A stretch of DNA of 59,123 nucleotides from Rubritalea profundi (lineage in GTDB: Bacteria > Verrucomicrobiota > Verrucomicrobiia > Verrucomicrobiales > Akkermansiaceae): positions 3,010,730-3,069,852 of the forward strand of contig NZ_MQWA01000001.1 of NCBI RefSeq assembly GCF_002954445.1, in the 5' to 3' direction. This document shows positions 17,986 to 25,578 of this stretch, in pieces (position 1 is the stretch's first letter; the number at the start of each line of letters is the position of its first letter). Under the pieces are notes generated by a model. The model was not told the origin of the DNA. It saw nothing but the letters and a program-made list of their open reading frames with translations, and ran no database searches. Both the position numbers and the translations under genes were made by a program.

Positions 17986-18576
17986 ATGAAAAAAGCTTTC
18001 TTCTTACTAATATCTTTGATGGCTCTGTGCCTTCCCGTCGCTCAAGCGTCCTCTGTGACTAGCGGTGAGAAAGTAACCATTACCATCAAAGGCGTTCCAG
18101 CGAGTGAACAAGCTTCGATCAATAGTGAATACGTTGTCGATGACTCTGGAAAATTGTACCTGCCGATGCTTGAAGTCGGAATTAAGGCATCAGGAAGCTC
18201 TAGCTCATCGGTGGCTCGTAGGATCGAGGCCGCCTATAGAGATGCTAAAATATACACAAATCCTCGAATCACTATTCTGACTATAAAGGACGATATTGTA
18301 GGTGAGGATATAGCTAAGCGTAATAACCAGTTCGTGACCGTGTCTGGCGAGGTGAAGCGCGATGGGCCGGTGCAATACCGCACTAATATGACAATCTATG
18401 AAGCTATAGCTACTGCTGGAGGGGCAGATACCTTTGGAGCGATGAATCGTGTGAAGCTTGAACGCAATGGTAAAGAGACTATATATGAGCTCATAAAAAG
18501 TTCAAAAAATCGAACAATTAGAGTGCGAGTGGGAGATGTGATCACAGTTCCACCGAAGAATGCATTTGGTAGATAG
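17986..18576 (+). CDS. Polysaccharide export protein, Wza-like (Poly_export and SLBB)
   Basis: 196 residues from the ATG at 17986, which gives signal peptide MKKAFFLLISLMALCLPVAQAS. A Poly_export domain (about 25-110, with YVVDDSGKLYLPML) is followed by one SLBB domain (about 118-190, starting FVTVSGEVKRDGPVQY). Full-length Wza is about twice as long and has a C-terminal outer-membrane helix; this short form lacks it and has no lipobox, so the barrel protein upstream may supply the outer-membrane passage. It follows the kinase gene by 28 bases. Confidence 0.9.
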   Translation: MKKAFFLLISLMALCLPVAQASSVTSGEKVTITIKGVPASEQASINSEYVVDDSGKLYLPMLEVGIKASGSSSSSVARRIEAAYRDAKIYTNPRITILTIKDDIVGEDIAKRNNQFVTVSGEVKRDGPVQYRTNMTIYEAIATAGGADTFGAMNRVKLERNGKETIYELIKSSKNRTIRVRVGDVITVPPKNAFGR

Positions 18577-18603
18577 AGTATAGAGGTACCTATTTTTATA
18601 GCT

Positions 18604-18630
18604 CATTCTCTTTGAGAATGGGTTATTTTA
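18604..18630 (+). terminator. Small hairpin after the export gene
   Basis: CATTCTC (18604-18610) and GAGAATG (18614-18620) form a 7-bp stem with a 3-base loop, followed by GGTTATTTTA. Position fits a terminator; the U tract is poor. Confidence 0.5.
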
Positions 18631-18670
18631 CTTATTGAGCCTAGGCTAAAGTCGATTATAGTGTAGAAAC

Positions 18671-19375
18671 ATGAATTCGAGCTCTTTAGCCATCCTTACC
18701 TCGTTTGTATTGAGTGCAGCACTCGTCGCTGAGCCTGCCGCGGAGCTCTTCAAGAAGCTCAATGCCGATAGCTATGCTGAAAGGCACAAAGCTCAGCTTG
18801 AGCTTGATACGTGGGCTGTTGCGAATCCTGCTGAGTCGCTTGAGCTATTCTTTAAAGAATATAAAGCAGCCGCGACACCTGAAGTGAAGGTGCGAGTCGG
18901 CCAGTTACTTCGAGATCGCGTGATATTTGAAAAATTCGGGAAACCCAAAGGATTTGTAGGTATTCGAATGGATAACGGTGCTGAGAAAGTTGACGATGAG
19001 TTACATGCAGTAGTTTTGGTTACCAATGTTGTCAAAGACTCACCCGCTGAGATGTTTGGACTGAAGCAAGGGGACGCTATATGGAGAGTCGACCAGCAAA
19101 CATTCAACCGCAATGCATTAGCGTACCTTCAATTTAAAGAGATTGTCACCTCTAAAAGGGAGGGAGACACAGTCGTGATTGATCTCGTCCGTGGCGGCAA
19201 GCGAATCGAAGTGAAACTAGTGTTAGGTACGATGCCGGCCGATCTTGAACGACTGAATAATAGGTTCCTTAATAAAGATCCTGAATTAGATAAACAAAAC
19301 TATTTCGACAATTGGCTTCAAAGTAAGATGGAAGCCGCGGTCGAGAAGCCTAAGTTAGAATCGGCCGTTAAATGA
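18671..19375 (+). CDS. Secreted PDZ-domain protein
   Basis: 234 residues with a signal peptide (MNSSSLAILTSFVLSAALVAEP). A helical region (about 25-80) is followed by a PDZ domain (about 95-195) in which the carboxylate loop/strand region reads GFVGIRM and the exit includes SPAEMFGLKQGDAIWRVD. No protease domain is present, so it is probably a periplasmic adaptor or peptide-binding protein. Its last 21 bases overlap the 3' end of the convergent FadL-like gene. The target is unknown. Confidence 0.8.
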   Translation: MNSSSLAILTSFVLSAALVAEPAAELFKKLNADSYAERHKAQLELDTWAVANPAESLELFFKEYKAAATPEVKVRVGQLLRDRVIFEKFGKPKGFVGIRMDNGAEKVDDELHAVVLVTNVVKDSPAEMFGLKQGDAIWRVDQQTFNRNALAYLQFKEIVTSKREGDTVVIDLVRGGKRIEVKLVLGTMPADLERLNNRFLNKDPELDKQNYFDNWLQSKMEAAVEKPKLESAVK

Positions 19376-20590
19376 TAGGCCTAGTATATTGACGTTGCCA
19401 CTTGAGGTGCCGTCAAAGGATCCACCAGCAGTGGACTCTGCCAAGTCTACGGTTTTCGCGAAAATGTGGGTGAAACCAAAGTCCACGCTGTACTTCTCGT
19501 TGATCTTATAGGTGGTGCCCGCACTGAGCCAGAGTCTCTCTGAATCTGGAATACGTAAGGTTCTATATTCCGCTGAGCTGACAGGACTTTCGTCAAAGGC
19601 AATACCAGTGCGGAATGTCCAATTGTCATCGTGTTTATAGGTGACACCAGCGGCGATACGGTAAACATCTTTCCAGTTCTCAGCAGTGGCAGGTAAGTTG
19701 GCATTGGCTGTTTTTATGAGAAGTTCGTCAAAGGTACTCCAATCAGTCCAGGTGAAGCTAGCATGGAGGTTCCATTGCTCGTTGAGCTCATGGTAGCCAC
19801 TGAGTTCAATTGATTGAGGGAGAGTGGAACCTGCTGTTGCATTGGTGGTGCTGCCTGGAGGTAGCACCCCTGGAAATCCCGTGTCTGTTTTCACCGTCCC
19901 CTCAAGTTCGAAGTCGATTTTTGAATAGTAGGCTAGGCCAAAGCGCGTTTTATCATTGAGCTGAAACATGGTGCCGAGGTTGAAGCCGTAGGCCCAGTCA
20001 TCACCCTCGACATCTAATATCGTTGCTCCTCCTTCAATCTGAGAACTATTCGGGACCGAGTTTGTGAGTGTACTATCCACATAGACTGCATCAAATCCCG
20101 CACCGATACTCCAGCACTGATTGATCTGATACGCAGCCTTCGGGCTTAGATAGTAGGTCGTGATCTCACTTTTATTAGCGAGACTCGTTGCCGAGAAACT
20201 ATCAGAGTAGTCAGTGCTGAGACCGAAGCGTGAATGGAGGGCGAAACCCACTGCTAAGTCTTGATTGATACGGTGACTTAAATAGGCGTAAGGAATGAGT
20301 GCCGACTGTGCTGGTCCCACATCTTTAGCTGGTGTGCCGTTGAATGTTCCAGTCACTTCTACATCGGGCGCTAAATAGGAAAATCCAGTAGAAAATTGGG
20401 TGCCGTCGAGAAGCAACATGCTTGAGGCATTCGTTGCAATGGCCGAGGCATCCTCAGCTATGGCTGCTTCACCAGCAAATGCCCGACCTAAACCACTTGT
20501 CGAACGTTCCTGTAGTTGATAACCCGCTCCGAGGCTTAAACTCGACGTAGTCATCAGGATGAAAGGAATAAATATAGGGGGAGGGGTCAT
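19355..20590 (-). CDS. FadL/OmpP1/TodX-family outer-membrane transporter
   Basis: 411 residues starting at the ATG whose complement is 20588-20590, giving a signal peptide that ends near SLSLGAG. The mature N-terminus GYQLQERSTSGLGRAFAGEAA matches the FadL hatch, and IATNASSM is the NPA-like element; the barrel ends in LSFNGRF with terminal Phe. FadL proteins carry long-chain fatty acids or other hydrophobic compounds across the outer membrane. A sigma70-type promoter with an embedded palindrome lies directly upstream, suggesting repression by a ligand-responsive regulator. The 3' end overlaps the PDZ gene. Confidence 0.9.
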   Translation of the reverse strand: MTPPPIFIPFILMTTSSLSLGAGYQLQERSTSGLGRAFAGEAAIAEDASAIATNASSMLLLDGTQFSTGFSYLAPDVEVTGTFNGTPAKDVGPAQSALIPYAYLSHRINQDLAVGFALHSRFGLSTDYSDSFSATSLANKSEITTYYLSPKAAYQINQCWSIGAGFDAVYVDSTLTNSVPNSSQIEGGATILDVEGDDWAYGFNLGTMFQLNDKTRFGLAYYSKIDFELEGTVKTDTGFPGVLPPGSTTNATAGSTLPQSIELSGYHELNEQWNLHASFTWTDWSTFDELLIKTANANLPATAENWKDVYRIAAGVTYKHDDNWTFRTGIAFDESPVSSAEYRTLRIPDSERLWLSAGTTYKINEKYSVDFGFTHIFAKTVDLAESTAGGSFDGTSSGNVNILGLSFNGRF

Positions 20591-20610
20591 GTGTATTTTG
20601 CGATTAGCTA

Positions 20611-20640
20611 ACTTTATGTAAACAAGTGTTTGTTTGTCAA
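20611..20640 (-). promoter_or_regulatory. Promoter with operator palindrome for the FadL-like gene
   Basis: On the minus strand TTGACA (complement of 20635-20640) is a perfect -35 box, with TAAAGT or ATAAAG 18 or 17 bases further as -10. The spacer holds a perfect inverted repeat, AAACAA (20620-20625), GTGT, TTGTTT (20630-20635). A palindrome inside the spacer is a classic TetR-type repression geometry. The regulator gene is not in the window. Confidence 0.7.
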
Positions 20641-20712
20641 GTTTCTTCAAGTTGTTGTAGAGATGACTCTCGTGTGTTGACAGCTTGACTCGGTTAGGAA
20701 TACTCAGTGCTG

Positions 20713-21564
20713 ATGGATCGTGATTCAGCAACAGAGAGTGTGTCGCTCAAACGAAAGGTGAGAACAATTATTTTCGAAGCGGAGACTCCCGCTGGGAAAG
20801 CGTTCGACGTAGCATTATTGTGGTGCATAGTCTTGAGCGTTCTGGTTGTGATGCTTGAGACGGTCGAGTCGGTTGATACGAGATACTCAGGCTGGCTGTT
20901 GTTTTTTGAATGGTTTTTCACAGGGATATTCACTTTAGAATACGTTTTAAGGCTTTGGTGTAGTAAGCGGTCATCAAAGTACGCCACGAGTTTCTTTGGA
21001 ATAGTAGATTTTCTCTGCTGTCTACCAGCCTATATTGTTCTCTTTTTTGGTGGTTCCTCGGCATTTGGTATAGTGAGAGCCTTGCGCTTATTGAGGATGT
21101 TTAGGGTGTTAAAAATGGTGAACCATGTTCACGGTGCCGACGTCATTCTTCATGGTTTGGCTCGCTCAAGAGCCAAAATTACAGTCTTCTTTTTTGCTAT
21201 CGTGCTATTTTCTACTATTGCTGGAACTGTGATGTACTTTATTGAGGGCGGGCAGCCTAACACGGAGTTTACCAGTATCCCAAAGAGTATCTACTATGCC
21301 ATCGTATCGATAAGTACTGTTGGCTATGGCGACGTCGTCGCTCAGACGGAGTTAGGTCAATTTGTTACCACTATTATGATTTTAGCGGGTTACGCTGTGA
21401 TAGCGGTTCCAACAGGCATTGTGACGAGTGAAATGATGAAAGATCAGAGCTCTCAAATGCCAGATAGATCGACTGATGCCTGTCCTAGCTGTGGGGTACA
21501 CGGGCATCTGCCAGATGCCTCGTACTGCCGCCGCTGTGGCAGTACGATGGATGAAGACGAATAA
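20713..21564 (+). CDS. Voltage-gated potassium channel with C-terminal zinc ribbon
   Basis: 283 residues (from ATG 20713; GTG 20707 is possible). Six membrane segments fit a Kv-type subunit: S4 is RALRLLRMFRVLK (about 122-134), the selectivity filter is TVGYGD (about 202-207), and S6 follows. The channel tetramer would pass K+ across the inner membrane on depolarisation. After S6 is a short linker and a CPSC...CRRC zinc-ribbon (about 257-276), which is not part of standard bacterial Kv channels. It may assist assembly or sense metal/redox state. It is transcribed alone, divergent from the FadL-like gene. Confidence 0.93.
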   Translation: MDRDSATESVSLKRKVRTIIFEAETPAGKAFDVALLWCIVLSVLVVMLETVESVDTRYSGWLLFFEWFFTGIFTLEYVLRLWCSKRSSKYATSFFGIVDFLCCLPAYIVLFFGGSSAFGIVRALRLLRMFRVLKMVNHVHGADVILHGLARSRAKITVFFFAIVLFSTIAGTVMYFIEGGQPNTEFTSIPKSIYYAIVSISTVGYGDVVAQTELGQFVTTIMILAGYAVIAVPTGIVTSEMMKDQSSQMPDRSTDACPSCGVHGHLPDASYCRRCGSTMDEDE

Positions 21565-21576
21565 ACGAGTTTTCGA

Positions 21577-22094
21577 CTACCTAGGAATGATAAGTTTTTT
21601 TCCTATGCCGATGTTGGATCCCTTAAGACGATTGGCTCTCTGGATTGAACTCACAGATGTGCCATACTTTCTAGAAAGGCCGTAGAGAGTGTCTCCTTTT
21701 TTCACGGTATGAGTGATAGGTGGCTTTTTCTTAGGTTTGACAGCGACAGGGGTGCTCTTACGTGGCGCTGGTGTGCTAGCTATCTTGGGAGGAGTAGTAT
21801 ATGCGGGTTTTGGCGTTGCTACATATTGGGGTTTTGGCGCAGCTTTTTCGGCGCTGATTTTTTCTTGCCACGAGAAATGTATTTTCTCTTTGGTGGGCTA
21901 TCTGCCCATTTTTCTACGTAGTTGCCGTTGCTATCGAAGGGGCCAAAATTCGGTTGATAGCCGGCTGTTTCGTAGACTTCAATAGTGCCACCGGTTTGAT
22001 GACCACAACTACTAAGCAGGCAGGCTAGGCAGCCGATTGCGGCTGGCACTATGGAGACCTTTAGTTGAGAAATAAGAATAGATGGGCGGGTCAT
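21577..22094 (-). pseudogene. LysM lipoprotein, interrupted by a -1 frame change
   Basis: The first part (22094 to about 21845) encodes a lipoprotein signal (lipobox LLSSC near residue 30) and a polar linker. The frame then meets a stop after ASN-rich residues, while the -1 frame continues with a Pro/Lys-rich linker and a full LysM domain (HTVKKGDTLYGLSRKYG, ending IGIGKKLIIPR) to a TAG at 21577-21579. The change falls at an A5 run (T5 on plus, 21844-21848); six A would restore one 172-residue protein. LysM binds peptidoglycan. A sequencing or mutational deletion is most likely; ribosomal slippage on GAAAAAG is possible. Confidence 0.75.
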
Positions 22095-22165
22095 GTAGGA
22101 GATAGGTTTCGGTACGAAGTACGAGGTGAGAACTTACACCGATATTTGTTTAGAATAAATTAAGA

Positions 22166-23425
22166 TCACTGTTTGGTGAGGCCATCTTTTCGGGACTGCT
22201 TCCAATAGGCGTATTCTGATCGGTTAAAATCAATATATTCAGGTGACATATCACTGGTGTAAACGGTGTATTCAGCATCACCAAGATGGAGGTTGATCGT
22301 GATCTCAAATTTATCTTTAGCTACGACTTTACGTAGTTCATCCATAGGAGTATTTGCTTCAATCCCACCAAGACAGGCAGGTTTTGAGCCGATGTGGATA
22401 TCGATCATTTCTTCTCGGATCATCGCCCTAGAATAACCAACAGCGTGGATGATGCGTCCCCAGTTAGGGTCGTTGCCATTCCAGGAAGCTTTGACGAGTG
22501 CTGAGTTTGCAACAGCTTCCGCTACTTTCTTTGCGTCACTATAGGTTCTAGCTCCATTGACTTTGACCGTGACAAACTTAGTGACACGTTCACCGTCTCT
22601 GACTAATGATTTGGCCATTTCTAACATGACAAACTCTAGAGTTTCTCTGAATAGCCTATAGTTCTTTGATTTAGGTTTGATGCGAGGCATCCCGCTCTCG
22701 CCATTGGCTAGAACGACAACTGAGTCATTGGTGCTCATGTCGCCATCGATGGTGATACGGTTGAAGGAATTCTCAACTGCTTCGTGGACTGCTCTATCGA
22801 GGCAGGCTTTACCGATGTTTATATCAGTTGTAATAAAGCAGAGCATGGTGGCCATACTCGGGCAAATCATTCCAGCCCCCTTTGCGCAGGCTCCTATTCT
22901 GACTTTATGGCCGTCCAGATCCATTGAGATGGCGATCTCTTTGTGCTGGGTGTCGCTGGTCATGATGGCCTGAGCCACATTGGTGCCTTTCTTGGAGTCT
23001 AAGCCTGCCACCAATTCCGGAAACTTTGGAGTGATGCGCACCATCGGCATAGGTAAGCCGATGACACCTGTGGAGCATACTGCCACCTGTCCCTGGCGGA
23101 GGCCTAATGATTTAGCTATGGCTTTGGCTGAATTTCTAGCATCTTGAATACCTGTGACACCAGTGCAGGCATTCGCATTGCCGCTGTTGACAACAATGGC
23201 TTGGATGTCCCGGTCGCGGAGGTGTGCCTGAGAGACTCTCACTGGTGCGGCTTTGACTCGGTTCGTTGTGAAAGTTCCCGCGGCAACGCAAGGGCTACCA
23301 CTATAAATAAGAGCGAGGTCTAGGCGTTCGGCGTCTGGAGTCTTGATGCCAGCTGATACAGCATTGGCAACGAAACCTTTTGGCGCACATACGCCACCTG
23401 TTATTTTACGAAACGGTGTCGGCAT
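22166..23425 (-). CDS. argJ: Bifunctional ornithine acetyltransferase / N-acetylglutamate synthase
   Basis: ArgJ recycles the acetyl group from N-acetylornithine to glutamate in arginine synthesis. The 419-residue precursor is cleaved autocatalytically; the nucleophile is T193 in PSMATMLCF, and the oxyanion residues are in CSTGVIGLPMPM. NSGNANACTG is also diagnostic. It follows argC by 30 bases in the same direction, so both are one operon. Presence of ArgJ implies the cyclic acetyl route. Confidence 0.97.
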   Translation of the reverse strand: MPTPFRKITGGVCAPKGFVANAVSAGIKTPDAERLDLALIYSGSPCVAAGTFTTNRVKAAPVRVSQAHLRDRDIQAIVVNSGNANACTGVTGIQDARNSAKAIAKSLGLRQGQVAVCSTGVIGLPMPMVRITPKFPELVAGLDSKKGTNVAQAIMTSDTQHKEIAISMDLDGHKVRIGACAKGAGMICPSMATMLCFITTDINIGKACLDRAVHEAVENSFNRITIDGDMSTNDSVVVLANGESGMPRIKPKSKNYRLFRETLEFVMLEMAKSLVRDGERVTKFVTVKVNGARTYSDAKKVAEAVANSALVKASWNGNDPNWGRIIHAVGYSRAMIREEMIDIHIGSKPACLGGIEANTPMDELRKVVAKDKFEITINLHLGDAEYTVYTSDMSPEYIDFNRSEYAYWKQSRKDGLTKQ

Positions 23426-23455
23426 CTTTTATATGAAGTTCGGTTAGAGGAGTCT

Positions 23456-24499
23456 CTAGATGTTTTGAAGACCAGCTTGGGTTGGAAGCCCCGCCACCAG
23501 ATTGAAACTTTGTACCGCTTGGCCAGCAGCACCTTTACCTAGATTATCCTCAGCGCTGAAGAGTAAGACTCTTCCTGTGCGCTCGTCAACTGCCCAGCCA
23601 ATATCTATGAAATTTGTTCTAGTGACATTTTTTGTATCCGCTGTGGAGCCTTCACCTAGCAGCCTTACAAATTCCTTATCTGCATAGGCCGCTTCGAGAG
23701 CTTTACCGATGCTCTCAGGCGAGCCTATGAGCTTCGCACTCGTAGTCGTGCAAATTCCGTTGTGTGTCGGCACCAAGTGAGGGGTGAACGACATGGCGAC
23801 AGGCTCGCTCGCTGCGATACTGAGTTCCTGTTCGATCTCAGAAAGATGTCTATGTTTTGGAGCGCTGTAGGCTCTAACGCTTTCATTAGCCTCACAGAAG
23901 GAGAACAGAACGTTGCTGCTTTTACCGGCTCCACTGACCCCACTCATCGAGCAGGTGACAATGGACTGTGGATCTATTAACCCATTCTGAAGAAGTGGCA
24001 CGAGAGGGAGAATGATACTTGTCGGGTAACAACCGGGTGACGCGATGAGTCTCGCTTTGGCAATTGCTTCACTGCGTTGAGGTAGTTCGGGCATACCATA
24101 CACCGCTTCTTTTAAAAGCTCTTGAGCTGGGTGCACCGCTCCGTAAAATTCCTCATACACATCTGGATCATTGAGGCGGAAGTCGGCGGAGAGATCGATG
24201 ACCTTGACTCCAAGCTCTAACAAAGCAGTTGCATAGGCAGCCGCGACACCGTGGGGGAGCGCTAGAAATGCTATCTCGGCTCCGCTGGCTTTGATCGTTT
24301 CCGCATCGGGCTCGGTGAACGCGACTTCGCTGCCAGCCATTTGAGAAAACCTAGGAAAGACCGAGCTCAAGGGCTGGCCCGCGTATTGCCTAGACGTCAC
24401 ACATGTGAGTTCAGCGTTCGGGTGCATCAGCAAGAGCCGTAATAACTCCATGCCCGTATAGCCACTTGCGCCTACCACTGCTGTCTTGATCTTTTGCAT
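23456..24499 (-). CDS. argC: N-acetyl-gamma-glutamyl-phosphate reductase
   Basis: ArgC reduces N-acetylglutamyl phosphate to the semialdehyde with NADPH. The 347-residue protein has the N-terminal GASGYTGMEL nucleotide-binding loop (10-19), DLSADFRL (102-109) and the catalytic cysteine C157 in ASPGCYPT. Length is standard. It is first in the argC-argJ operon, and its start lies about 70 bases from the divergent tRNA-Pro gene. Confidence 0.97.
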   Translation of the reverse strand: MQKIKTAVVGASGYTGMELLRLLLMHPNAELTCVTSRQYAGQPLSSVFPRFSQMAGSEVAFTEPDAETIKASGAEIAFLALPHGVAAAYATALLELGVKVIDLSADFRLNDPDVYEEFYGAVHPAQELLKEAVYGMPELPQRSEAIAKARLIASPGCYPTSIILPLVPLLQNGLIDPQSIVTCSMSGVSGAGKSSNVLFSFCEANESVRAYSAPKHRHLSEIEQELSIAASEPVAMSFTPHLVPTHNGICTTTSAKLIGSPESIGKALEAAYADKEFVRLLGEGSTADTKNVTRTNFIDIGWAVDERTGRVLLFSAEDNLGKGAAGQAVQSFNLVAGLPTQAGLQNI

Positions 24500-24565
24500 G
24501 CTCTGAAAATGCAGGAAATTTCTGGCTTGCCAACTCCCAATTGCTACTTATGTTCGCCACGTGTC

Positions 24566-24642
24566 CGGGACTTGGCGCAGTTTGGTAGCGCGCTTCGCTG
24601 GGGGTGAAGAGGTCGCAGGTTCGAATCCTGTAGTCCCGACCA
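24566..24642 (+). tRNA. tRNA-Pro (anticodon GGG)
   Basis: Acceptor arm CGGGACT (24566-24572) pairs with AGTCCCG near the 3' end; the D arm pairs GCGC/GCGC. The anticodon loop CTGGGGG gives anticodon GGG, reading CCC and CCU. The T arm is GCAGG-TTCGAAT-CCTGT, and the CCA end is encoded (24640-24642). A small hairpin and T run follow at about 24650-24675. Confidence 0.95.
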
Positions 24643-24840
24643 TTTAATTCCTTATCTTGGAAGGATTTTTTTGTTTCTAAACTGAACTGACACCTCTGTG
24701 GTGGAGGGTAGCAGAGTTCTGACGGGTGCTTGTCGTTGGATGTTTCGGTTTGTTTAAAACCGTCAGATTCATTGTCGAATGATCCATGAGACTAGTATGG
24801 GCTTGTGAATCGTAAAAACTTGCTTAGGATAAACGCCTAG

Positions 24841-25122
24841 ATGTCCCAGGTAGACATGTTAGAGGCATATATTAACCTGAATCAAATAGAACAAATGTTA
24901 CTCAAAAAGACTAAGTTGGCTCTTCGTGTAAACGACGAGAACCCCAATCACCATTTATGGAACAACCGTGGAGTGTGGTGGTGTCACCTCACAGTCCACA
25001 AAGCAGATGCTACTGCAGAGCGCTTGCGCTTCTCGCTCAAGACTCGCGATGTGGATCTGGCTCGCAAGAGACGTGATAATATCTTTCACGATATTTCTGA
25101 GCACTACGCTATTGCCGCCTAA
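24841..25122 (+). CDS. Small basic protein, weakly like a recombinase arm-type domain
   Basis: 93 residues, basic, no signal peptide. The part WCHLTVHKADATAERLRFS followed by LKTRDVDLARKRRDNIF resembles the N-terminal arm-binding region of tyrosine recombinases, where a strand pair precedes a helix, but no catalytic domain follows. It lies about 200 bases after tRNA-Pro, a usual attachment-site type, so it could be what is left of an integrase; it also ends cleanly before a strong terminator, which suggests a whole gene. A remnant of its last codons is found again at 44271. The family is not recognised with confidence. Confidence 0.6.
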   Translation: MSQVDMLEAYINLNQIEQMLLKKTKLALRVNDENPNHHLWNNRGVWWCHLTVHKADATAERLRFSLKTRDVDLARKRRDNIFHDISEHYAIAA

Positions 25123-25199
25123 GTGGTAATTTTGAATCAAAACCCGCATTGCTTCCCAGCGATGCGGGTTTTGTTTTTTAGAGGTCGAGCCTTAGGGCG
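25105..25199. repeat. 95-bp repeat copy A (end of small gene, terminator, thiD-like tail)
   Basis: About 88% identical (roughly 11 mismatches in 95) to 44271-44365, in the same orientation. Copy A covers the last codons of the small gene, a hairpin, and the reverse complement of the last codons of a thiD-like gene (ending L-R-L-D-L-stop on the minus strand). The thiD gene itself is absent here. Confidence 0.9.
25139..25179 (+). terminator. Strong terminator after the small gene
   Basis: AAAACCCGCAT (25139-25149) and ATGCGGGTTTT (25162-25172) form an 11-bp perfect stem, followed by G and six T. It sits 16 bases after the stop codon of the small gene. Confidence 0.9.
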
Positions 25200-25205
25200 T
25201 TCTCC

Positions 25206-25403
25206 TTTGCTTGCGGCACCGCCAAGGAACTCTATTTCGACCGGACCGCCAAGGACCGCCGCGTACTCATCCAGCAATCCCTTGACCGCCAATTTGGTGT
25301 CGGTTGCTCCTTTGAGGCGAATAGCGTCGATCCACATGCAGGAATCTACCTAGACGAGGAACAGAGCGACGGAGAAGTCCGTTGTCTCTACCTCTATTTC
25401 TGA
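25206..25403 (+). pseudogene. 3' fragment of an unidentified gene
   Basis: An open frame without a start codon reads like real protein (for example KELYFDRTAKDRRVLIQQSL then QFGVGCSFEAN then GIYLDEEQSDGEVRCLYLYF) and stops with TGA at 25401-25403. It begins immediately where the thiD-like repeat tail ends, as if two broken genes had been joined. I do not recognise the family. The opposite strand has a competing open frame, but its composition is less protein-like. Confidence 0.45.
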
Positions 25404-25506
25404 TACAACGGTTGTGGCTGCATGAGGTTGGCCTTCAGCCAACATACGCTTCTTTGCGGTAAACCTAAGGAATACGCTACGCTTCTTCCATAGGCTTGTG
25501 TATTAG

Positions 25507-25563
25507 ATTCGCCGATAGTGAAATAAACCATTCCCTTCAGTCATTCACTATTTTGACGCGAAT
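25507..25563. repeat. Long imperfect inverted repeat
   Basis: ATTCGC (25507-25512) pairs with GCGAAT (25558-25563), and TAGTGAA (25516-25522) with TTCACTA (25544-25550), giving a nested hairpin 16 bases before the 3' end of the MobA-MoaD gene. It could terminate that minus-strand gene or be part of a short mobile repeat. The rest of 25404-25578 shows smaller fold-back pieces and no gene. Confidence 0.5.
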
Positions 25564-25578
25564 GGCTAATCAGTGGCA

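Noticed and set aside
21840-21850. Programmed dnaX-like frameshifting as an established feature
   Set aside because: The heptamer is G-AAA-AAG rather than A-AAA-AAG and no stimulatory hairpin or internal Shine-Dalgarno is evident, so it is kept only as a question.
25137-25337. A minus-strand 66-codon frame across the terminator and fragment
   Set aside because: It reads through the terminator hairpin and the repeat, and the plus-strand fragment has more convincing protein composition.
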